A DNA stretch of 12,141 bases, taken from contig CAMZKY010000133.1 of the NCBI GenBank assembly GCA_947311455.1, positions 1 to 12,141 of the forward strand, given 5' to 3'. This DNA is from an uncultured Marinosulfonomonas sp. GTDB taxonomy: Bacteria; Pseudomonadota; Alphaproteobacteria; Rhodobacterales; Rhodobacteraceae. Below, piece by piece: positions 7,923 to 12,141 of this stretch (positions within the stretch are counted from its first letter, which is position 1; each line of letters begins with the position of its first letter). The notes under the pieces were generated by a model, which was given only the letters and a program-made list of their open reading frames with translations, did not search any database and was not told the DNA's origin. The translations under genes were made by a program, and so were the position numbers.

Positions 7923-7950
7923 GTATGGAAAAGGTATGGCTTGCGTATGG
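7923..7950 (+). repeat. Three direct GTATGG repeats at exact 11-base spacing
   Basis: GTATGG occurs at 7923-7928, 7934-7939 and 7945-7950. The first two are preceded by G and the third by C. A spacing of one helical turn puts all copies on the same DNA face, as in tandem half-sites of OmpR/PhoB-type response regulators. The actual binding protein is unknown. Confidence 0.7.
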
Positions 7951-8034
7951 CCGTTTTGGCGGAAATGCATGATTAACCTAGTGTGCGCGGGGATCTGCTC
8001 AGAAATAGCGATACTGCGTATCACAGGATGTCTT

Positions 8035-8053
8035 GCGCCCCTGAACGGGGCGC
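8035..8053 (+). terminator. GC-rich hairpin downstream of the DUF938 gene, without a T-run
   Basis: GCGCCCC at 8035-8041 and GGGGCGC at 8047-8053 form a perfect 7-bp stem with loop TGAAC. It could end transcription of the methyltransferase, but it is 150 bases after the stop and has no following T-run, so an intrinsic terminator is not proven. Confidence 0.35.
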
Positions 8054-8094
8054 GCGGGCTTGCCTGCGGCGCGGATATTTAAACGAAAAAGAAG
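8053..8094 (+). repeat. Copy A of a hairpin plus GGATA plus A-rich element
   Basis: CGCGGG (8053-8058), loop CTTG and CCTGCG (8063-8068) form a stem with one G-T pair. It is followed by GGATA (8073-8077), then a C and an A-rich run AAAAAGAAG (8086-8094). A related copy with the same G-T position lies at 8763-8806. Confidence 0.55.
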
Positions 8095-8147
8095 ATGGGT
8101 GTGGCAACGCCAAGGCGAGAGACGGGACAAGTGAAAATTTGCTTGAA

Positions 8148-8167
8148 GGGCATAACGAAGAATGCCC
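8148..8167 (-). terminator. Candidate rpiB terminator hairpin
   Basis: GGGCAT (8148-8153) and ATGCCC (8162-8167) form a perfect 6-bp stem with an eight-base loop. Read on the minus strand it comes about 50 bases after the rpiB stop and is followed by a loosely T-rich stretch with TTTT at 8137-8140, so a weak intrinsic terminator is possible. Confidence 0.35.
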
Positions 8168-8215
8168 GAAGGGTTTGATGAGTGATACAAATTACCTGTT
8201 AGCCATGGTCTGCCC

Positions 8216-8659
8216 CTAATGGGTTTCGATCATATCGACCCGAGTAGCGTGGCGCCCCCCTTCGAATTCTGTGGTTAGAAACACGTCGACCATATCAAGC
8301 GCCAGCCCTTCGCCGACCACGCGTGCACCGATGGAGAGCATGTTGGCGTTGTTGTGCGTGCGGATCATGCGGGCCGAGAACGTATCGCTGCATACACCGC
8401 ATCGGATACCCTTGACCTTGTTGGCGGCCATCATGATGCCTTGGCCGGTGCCGCACAAGATGATTCCCAGATCGCAATCGCCTGAGGCCACGAGTTTGGC
8501 GGCGGCTTGGCCGTGTTTGGGATAATCGGTGCTTTCATTGGTGGTGGGGCCGATGTCTGTAACCTGATAGCCAAGGGATTTGATATGCGCGGCGATGGCT
8601 TGGCGCAGATCAATGGCGGCGTGATCACTTGAAAGGGCGATGTGTTTTGGATTGGTCAT
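8216..8659 (-). CDS. rpiB: Ribose-5-phosphate isomerase B
   Basis: The protein has 147 residues, the usual size. It interconverts ribulose 5-phosphate and ribose 5-phosphate in the pentose phosphate pathway, in the cytoplasm. Active-site segments of the LacAB/RpiB family are present: SDHAA at 11-15, DYP at 45-47, the catalytic-base Cys69 in LCGTGQG, His102 in RTHNNAN, and the phosphate-binding arginines near the C-terminus in GGRHATR (134-140). A cysteine at the base position fits RpiB rather than actinobacterial-type forms, which use another residue. The ATG at 8659-8657 is preceded by AGGA about nine bases upstream. It faces the DUF938 gene tail-to-tail and is divergent from the XRE-cupin regulator, 215 bases away. 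Confidence 0.95.
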   Translation of the reverse strand: MTNPKHIALSSDHAAIDLRQAIAAHIKSLGYQVTDIGPTTNESTDYPKHGQAAAKLVASGDCDLGIILCGTGQGIMMAANKVKGIRCGVCSDTFSARMIRTHNNANMLSIGARVVGEGLALDMVDVFLTTEFEGGRHATRVDMIETH

Positions 8660-8693
8660 GGCGGTATCCTGAATAAGGCTGGTTCGGGTTTGA

Positions 8694-8721
8694 TCTATAG
8701 CATTGGTGTGCCGTGCGTCTA
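8694..8721 (-). promoter_or_regulatory. Candidate rpiB promoter
   Basis: On the minus strand, TAGACG (8716-8721) and TATAGA (8694-8699) are 16 bases apart and each fits the sigma-70 boxes at four of six positions. The expected transcript would start about 25-30 bases before the rpiB ATG. Confidence 0.35.
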
Positions 8722-8762
8722 GCGGCAGGTATGACGTTGATTGTCACAGTGTATTTTAGAAT

Positions 8763-8806
8763 GCGGGGATTTGCCTGCGGGGGGGATAATGATGCAAAAA
8801 GAAAAG
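8763..8806 (+). repeat. Copy B of the hairpin plus GGATA plus A-rich element
   Basis: GCGGG (8763-8767) and CCTGC (8774-8778) form a stem with the same G-T pair as copy A, and the loop again ends in TTG. It is followed by GGATA (8784-8788) and CAAAAAGAAAA (8795-8805). It lies between rpiB and the divergent regulator gene, so it is not simply a gene-end terminator. Confidence 0.5.
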
Positions 8807-8808
8807 GC

Positions 8809-8836
8809 TTGTGCGACTCGGGAAAATGAATACTAT
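8809..8836 (+). promoter_or_regulatory. Candidate promoter of the XRE-cupin regulator
   Basis: TTGTGC (8809-8814) and TACTAT (8831-8836) are 16 bases apart. The predicted start of transcription (~8843) falls inside the palindrome at 8836-8858, which would suit repression. Confidence 0.35.
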
Positions 8837-8858
8837 GAAATTATAGGTGATAATTTCA
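8836..8858. promoter_or_regulatory. Perfect palindrome, probable operator of the XRE-cupin regulator
   Basis: TGAAATTAT at 8836-8844 and its exact reverse complement ATAATTTCA at 8850-8858 are separated by AGGTG. A further TTTCA occurs at 8866-8870, within GAAAGTTTC. The palindrome ends 16 bases before the regulator's ATG, at the place where an autoregulator would bind. Confidence 0.65.
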
Positions 8859-8874
8859 CGGAAAGTTTCAAGTT

Positions 8875-9447
8875 ATGCGACATGAGGCACCAGGCAACGC
8901 GAAAACCCTTGGGGCGGATCTACGGGCGATCCGTAAGGCGCGCGGGGTGACGTTGGTGGATTTGGCGCAAACGCTAAATAAATCTGTTGGTTGGTTGTCG
9001 CAGGTTGAGCGGGATTTATCCGAGCCGTCGATTACCGATTTGCGTGCGATTGCCGCCGCACTGGATGTTTCGATTTCGATGTTGTTTTCCAATTCGGCCG
9101 CGCCTAGCGATGAGGCGGGGTATGTGGTGCGCAAGGATGCGCGGCGCGCCATTGGCAGTGCTGCGGCGGGATTGATTGAGGAATTGTTATCGCCGGATTT
9201 GACCGATGATTTCGAGGTTGTGCATTCAAGTTTTGCGCCGCATTCCGAAATTATGGAAACGGTTATCCGGCCCACCCAAGAGGTTGCGTATTTGGTATCA
9301 GGGAAGTTGGATGTCTGGATCGCGGGGCGCAGGTTTGTGATTAAAGCAGGGGATAGTTTTCGCATCAAGGGCGAGGCGCATCGATGGGCCAATCCTTATG
9401 ATGTGCCTGCGATTGCGATCTGGGTGATTGCGCCGCCTGTATATTAA
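8875..9447 (+). CDS. XRE-family transcriptional regulator with C-terminal cupin domain
   Basis: The protein has 190 residues. Residues ~12-71 form an XRE/Cro-type helix-turn-helix (LGADLRAIRKARG, then LVDLAQTLNKSVGWLSQVER). Residues ~113-187 form a cupin_2-like barrel (EVAYLVSGKLDVWIAG, then AGDSFRIKGEAHRW). The usual HxH metal pair of enzymatic cupins is missing, so a ligand-sensing role is more likely than catalysis. Regulators of this build commonly repress or activate nearby amino-acid and amine catabolic genes. Here a GcvT-like gene, a membrane protein and a dimethylglycine/sarcosine-dehydrogenase-like gene follow on the same strand. The ATG at 8875 has only a distant GGAAAG upstream. 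A palindrome just in front suggests autoregulation. The ligand and exact targets are not known. Confidence 0.88.
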   Translation: MRHEAPGNAKTLGADLRAIRKARGVTLVDLAQTLNKSVGWLSQVERDLSEPSITDLRAIAAALDVSISMLFSNSAAPSDEAGYVVRKDARRAIGSAAAGLIEELLSPDLTDDFEVVHSSFAPHSEIMETVIRPTQEVAYLVSGKLDVWIAGRRFVIKAGDSFRIKGEAHRWANPYDVPAIAIWVIAPPVY

Positions 9448-9458
9448 AGGGGAAGTAG

Positions 9459-9593
9459 ATGCTTCATGGATTGTGTAACTATGGGGCTGTGGCCGTTGAG
9501 GTGGCGGCCGAGGTTAGGGGGCGGAGTTCGCGTTGGAAAAGCAAATATTTGTTGATGACAAAGGCGATTATCATACGATTTGTGATGATCTAA
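9459..9593 (+). CDS. Possible 44-residue leader ORF, or displaced start of the GcvT-like gene
   Basis: ATG at 9459 has a strong Shine-Dalgarno AAGGGG six bases upstream (9447-9452), better placed than that of the following gene. The frame runs 44 codons to TAA at 9591-9593 and overlaps the first 61 bases of the GcvT-like ORF in another frame. I recognise no domain. It may be a leader peptide coupling translation, the remnant of a longer gene after a frameshift, or a chance frame. Confidence 0.3.
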   Translation: MLHGLCNYGAVAVEVAAEVRGRSSRWKSKYLLMTKAIIIRFVMI

Positions 9594-10411
9594 GCCATAA
9601 GGCGATGCAAATATGGCTGCGCGCTGGGCCGTGGGAGGCGTGTATTTGTGACGGATGCGAGGCGGTGCACGATGAATGTGGCGTGTTGGGCATATCTGGG
9701 TTTGCGCTGGGTAAGGTTTTGGGCGATGGGGTGCGGGATTGGCCGTTGGTGACAGGGCCAACGGTGCGGGATGTATTGGCGCAGATTTCTGATGTGGATT
9801 TATCATTGGCTTGGCTGATCACGCAAAACGCTATTGTAACAGGGAAGGCCGCTGAATTTCTGCGAGTCTCTTTTGCCGGAAAGCCGGGATGGGAGGTGCA
9901 TTGCATGATTGATGATGCGCCGGTGAATTGGGATGCGGTAACGGGGGCAGGGGCAAAACCGTTTGGCATGTATGCGCTGGATCGGCTGCGTTTGGAAAAA
10001 GGTTACCGAGCATGGAAAACCGATTTATCAACGGATTACACGATTTATGAGGCGGGTTTGGAGCGGTTTATTTCTGCGGGTAAACAAAACCACGATTCCG
10101 GAATAGTAGATTCCTTAAATGCCGCAAAAACGGGTGCAAAAAAGCGGTTTGTGACATTGAATGTCGAGGCCCGTGATGCCGATGCGCCTTATATGTCGAC
10201 GATCTGGCAGGGTGGGCACGTTGTGGGTGAAACCACCTCGGGGGGCTGGGGGTATCGTATAGATGGATCAATAGCGCTGGGCGTGGTGCGGGCAGATTTG
10301 GCCGTAGAAGGCACGGCGCTTGAGGTGGAAATTTATGGTGAGCGCTGTAAGGCGGTGGTGCAAAAGGATACGCCGCTGTGGGATCCGCACAATGAAAGGA
10401 TACGGGCATGA
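9533..10411 (+). CDS. GcvT-like (aminomethyltransferase-fold) protein, apparently missing a central segment
   Basis: The protein has 292 residues. Its C-terminal two thirds closely resemble the folate-binding half of dimethylglycine/sarcosine dehydrogenases: FGMYALDRLRLEKGYRAWKT, the FEAGLxRF-like YEAGLERF, KKRFVTLNV, DAPYMSTIW and SGGWGYRIDGSIALG. Residues ~30-60 (WEACICDGCEAVHDECGVLGISGFALGKV region) resemble the start of the same domain. Between them, where family members have roughly 80 residues, only a few are present. The usual SYxGExGxE motif is changed to SFAGKPGWE. A THF-binding function is therefore doubtful. The start is TTG at 9533 with GGAG six bases before (9523-9526); TAG at 9515-9517 blocks extension. 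The N-terminal flavin domain normally fused to this half is absent. The stop overlaps the next ATG by four bases. It could be a decaying paralog or a specialised subunit; the ORF itself is intact. Confidence 0.7.
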   Translation: MEKQIFVDDKGDYHTICDDLSHKAMQIWLRAGPWEACICDGCEAVHDECGVLGISGFALGKVLGDGVRDWPLVTGPTVRDVLAQISDVDLSLAWLITQNAIVTGKAAEFLRVSFAGKPGWEVHCMIDDAPVNWDAVTGAGAKPFGMYALDRLRLEKGYRAWKTDLSTDYTIYEAGLERFISAGKQNHDSGIVDSLNAAKTGAKKRFVTLNVEARDADAPYMSTIWQGGHVVGETTSGGWGYRIDGSIALGVVRADLAVEGTALEVEIYGERCKAVVQKDTPLWDPHNERIRA

Positions 10412-11343
10412 AACCCAAGTTTTTAAAAATTATCAGCCTGTTGCTTTATGTGGTTATCATCTATGGCCTCGGTTTTTTGTGGCTAAATGATGCGGCACAA
10501 GTTGGGGTTTGGATGGCGCTTGTGCTTGTGCCAATGCTGATCGGTGCGGCCACGCAATTTATCTGGGATCCGAAACGAAAAGCCGCGTTTATGCATGTTG
10601 GTCTGGTGGCTTTGGGGCTGACAGCGTTGGTTTTGATTGTTCTGCTCTTGTTTGGGGTTGAAGCGGTGATCTGTATTGCCATGGCAGCACCGATTGTTGC
10701 GCCGTTGGAATTTCTTGGGGTCTGGTTTGCGCGGCGGATGATTGATCGCAACGACACATCGAATTCATCTTATGCCGCATTGATCTTGTTGCCGATCGTC
10801 CTGTTGCCGTTTGAAGGCGCAGTGACGTTCCCGCTATCACAGGAAACCGTAGTGACCGAGATCATCATTGATGCCCCTAGGGACGTGGTGTGGAACCATA
10901 CGGTGGTTATCCCCGAAATCCAGCCTGAGGAACGTATCTGGACATTTTCCCACGCGTTACTTCGCACGCCAAAACCGGTTAGTGCGGCTGTGTCGGGGGA
11001 TGTGCGTCGCTTGCGTTGGACGCAGGGTATTTTGTTTAAGGAAATTATAACCGATCGGATAACCAATCAGCGTTTGGCGTGGGAGTTTGATTTTTACGCG
11101 CCTGAAACTCTGACCGCGTTTGATCCGCATATTTCGCCAAACAGCCGGATGTTAAAAGTAAAGGACGGGCGTTACGAATTGTTCACCCTTGCGGATGGGC
11201 GCACGAAATTGCGCCTTGAAACCCATTACCAAATTCGCACCCCGTTTAATGCTTATGTGCGCCTGTGGGGGCATGTTTTTCTGAATGATTTTCAAAATAG
11301 CGTTTTGGCGGTGATCAAAACCCGCGCCGAAGCGCAAGGATAG
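10408..11343 (+). CDS. Five-helix membrane protein with C-terminal SRPBCC (START-like) domain
   Basis: The protein has 311 residues. Hydrophobic segments lie at about 8-27, 34-52, 62-82, 84-108 and 122-141. The rest (~147-308) looks like a SRPBCC/polyketide-cyclase-type ligand-binding domain: it begins VVTEIIIDAPRDVVWNHTV, has alternating strands, and ends in the helix FLNDFQNSVLAVIKTRAE, as these folds do. SRPBCC domains bind hydrophobic or aromatic small molecules in a deep pocket. The ligand here is unknown. ATG at 10408 overlaps the preceding stop (ATGA) and has AAAGGA seven bases upstream, so it belongs to the same operon. The next gene starts ten bases after its stop. Its placement between a folate-type and a flavin-type amine-catabolism gene suggests a sensor or accessory role, which is inference. 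I do not recognise it as a named protein. Confidence 0.75.
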   Translation: MKPKFLKIISLLLYVVIIYGLGFLWLNDAAQVGVWMALVLVPMLIGAATQFIWDPKRKAAFMHVGLVALGLTALVLIVLLLFGVEAVICIAMAAPIVAPLEFLGVWFARRMIDRNDTSNSSYAALILLPIVLLPFEGAVTFPLSQETVVTEIIIDAPRDVVWNHTVVIPEIQPEERIWTFSHALLRTPKPVSAAVSGDVRRLRWTQGILFKEIITDRITNQRLAWEFDFYAPETLTAFDPHISPNSRMLKVKDGRYELFTLADGRTKLRLETHYQIRTPFNAYVRLWGHVFLNDFQNSVLAVIKTRAEAQG

Positions 11344-11353
11344 GAGCCTGAGA

Positions 11354-12141
11354 ATGACATTTCCTAAACATGCACGTGTGGTGATTATTGGCGGCGGCAT
11401 TATCGGCTGCTCGGTTGCGTATCATCTGGCGAAACTGGGTTGGAAAGATGTGGTGCTGTTGGAGCGTAAGGCCTTGACCAGTGGCACTACGTGGCACGCC
11501 GCGGGGTTAATCGGCCAGCTGCGGGCCTCGTCCAACATGACGAAACTGGCGAAATACAGCCGTGATCTTTACGTTTCGCTTGAGGCGGAAACGGGGGTGG
11601 CGACGGGCATTCGCACGGTTGGATCGATCTCGGTGGCCTTAACGCAGGACAGGCGCGAGGAGCTGTTTCGCGGGGCCGCGATGGCGCGGGCGTTTGGCGT
11701 GCAGGCCGAAGAAATTACGGCACGCGAGGTTAAGAACCGTTATCCGCATTTGAATATTGATGATGTTGTGGGCGGAGTGTTTATCCCCGAAGACGGGCAG
11801 GGAGATCCTTCCAATATTGCGCTGGCGCTGGCCAAAGGCGCAAAAATGCGCGGCGCACAAATAGAGGAGTGGGTGCGGGTTTGTGCCGTTCGGGTTGAAG
11901 GCGGCCGCGCCACGGGTGTGGAATGGGAAACTGACGAGGATCGCGGATTTATCGCCGCTGATCATGTGGTCAATTGCGCCGGAATGTGGGGGCGCGAAGT
12001 GGGGAAAATGGCGGGTGTAAACGTGCCGCTGCAAGCCTGTGAGCATTTTTACATTGTTTCCGAGCCGATCAAGGGGTTGGAACAATTGCCAGTGCTGCGG
12101 GTGCCGGATGAATGCGCCTATTACAAGGAAGAAGCCGGAAA
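11354..12141 (+). CDS. FAD-dependent oxidoreductase of the dimethylglycine/sarcosine dehydrogenase family (3' end outside window)
   Basis: The first 262 codons are visible, open to the window end. The N-terminus has the dinucleotide-binding VVIIGGGIIGCSVAYHL followed by LLERK, where Glu binds the ribose of FAD. TSGTTWHAAGLIGQLR contains the His that carries covalently bound flavin in dimethylglycine and sarcosine dehydrogenases. These enzymes oxidatively remove an N-methyl group and, through a C-terminal GcvT half, pass the one-carbon unit to tetrahydrofolate. Whether this gene has that second half cannot be seen. ATG at 11354 follows AGGAG (11342-11346) by seven bases. It lies ten bases after the membrane-protein gene, at the end of what looks like a regulator-led operon. 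Substrate (dimethylglycine, sarcosine or another N-methyl amine) cannot be decided from this part. Confidence 0.9.
   Translation, partial: MTFPKHARVVIIGGGIIGCSVAYHLAKLGWKDVVLLERKALTSGTTWHAAGLIGQLRASSNMTKLAKYSRDLYVSLEAETGVATGIRTVGSISVALTQDRREELFRGAAMARAFGVQAEEITAREVKNRYPHLNIDDVVGGVFIPEDGQGDPSNIALALAKGAKMRGAQIEEWVRVCAVRVEGGRATGVEWETDEDRGFIAADHVVNCAGMWGREVGKMAGVNVPLQACEHFYIVSEPIKGLEQLPVLRVPDECAYYKEEAG

Larger units (their letters stand above)
7884..8215. other. 332-base convergent intergenic region with phased repeats and hairpins; possible small-RNA locus
   Basis: No convincing protein gene is present. The left third holds three GTATGG repeats spaced 11 bases apart (7923-7950). The right part holds a 7-bp GC hairpin (8035-8053), a hairpin followed by an A-rich tail (8053-8091), a small TGGC/GCCA hairpin (8102-8112) and a 6-bp hairpin (8148-8167). 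Terminators are expected between two gene ends, but the amount of structure and the repeat array exceed what that needs. A small RNA read on the plus strand from about 7985 is possible; this is inference. Confidence 0.5.

Noticed and set aside
7983..8219. 78-codon frame in the convergent gap
   Set aside because: GTG start without a ribosome site, no recognisable domain, crosses several hairpins and runs into the end of rpiB.
8741..8950. 69-codon frame before and across the regulator start
   Set aside because: TTG start without a ribosome site; it covers the promoter and palindrome and reads the regulator out of frame.

Overview
The window looks like chromosomal DNA of an alphaproteobacterium, most likely from the Rhodobacteraceae (Roseobacter group). 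This is inferred from ClpA whose N-terminus begins MPSFSNTLEQ, a DUF938-type methyltransferase, dimethylglycine/sarcosine-dehydrogenase-like genes, an ExbB-like/OmpA-like pair and a moderate GC content. No tRNA, rRNA, CRISPR array, insertion sequence or prophage gene is visible. The species cannot be named from the sequence alone.

Region 1 (1-3881) is cell-envelope. The 3' end of a gene, probably an ExbB/TolQ/MotA-like channel protein, runs two bases short of an 804-residue MotB/OmpA-like protein. That protein has one membrane helix containing an acidic residue, about 600 residues of coiled coil with an exact 52-residue repeat, and a C-terminal peptidoglycan-binding domain. Facing it, two bases away, is a secreted M23 peptidase with all its zinc ligands.

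Region 2 (3878-7140, minus strand) reads gloB (glyoxalase II), then clpA (Clp unfoldase), then the M23 peptidase. clpA and the peptidase overlap by four bases. All three use TTG or GTG starts. Divergent from gloB is a DUF938 methyltransferase (7227-7883).

Region 3 (7884-8215) is a 332-base stretch between two gene ends. It holds three GTATGG repeats exactly 11 bases apart and several hairpins, and is a candidate small-RNA locus. rpiB (8216-8659, minus strand) follows.

Region 4 (8660-12141, plus strand) looks like a regulated catabolic cluster. A perfect palindrome with 9-base arms lies just upstream of an XRE-cupin regulator. It is followed by a GcvT-like protein that appears to lack about 80 residues of its folate domain, a five-helix membrane protein with a SRPBCC-like tail, and the 5' part of a flavin-dependent dimethylglycine/sarcosine-dehydrogenase-like enzyme. 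The order suggests the regulator controls oxidation of an N-methylated amine, with one-carbon units passed to tetrahydrofolate. The substrate is not shown by the sequence.

The most interesting items are the repeat-built stator-like protein, the helically phased GTATGG array in a place where no promoter is expected, the shortened GcvT-like protein, and a hairpin-plus-A-rich element present twice.
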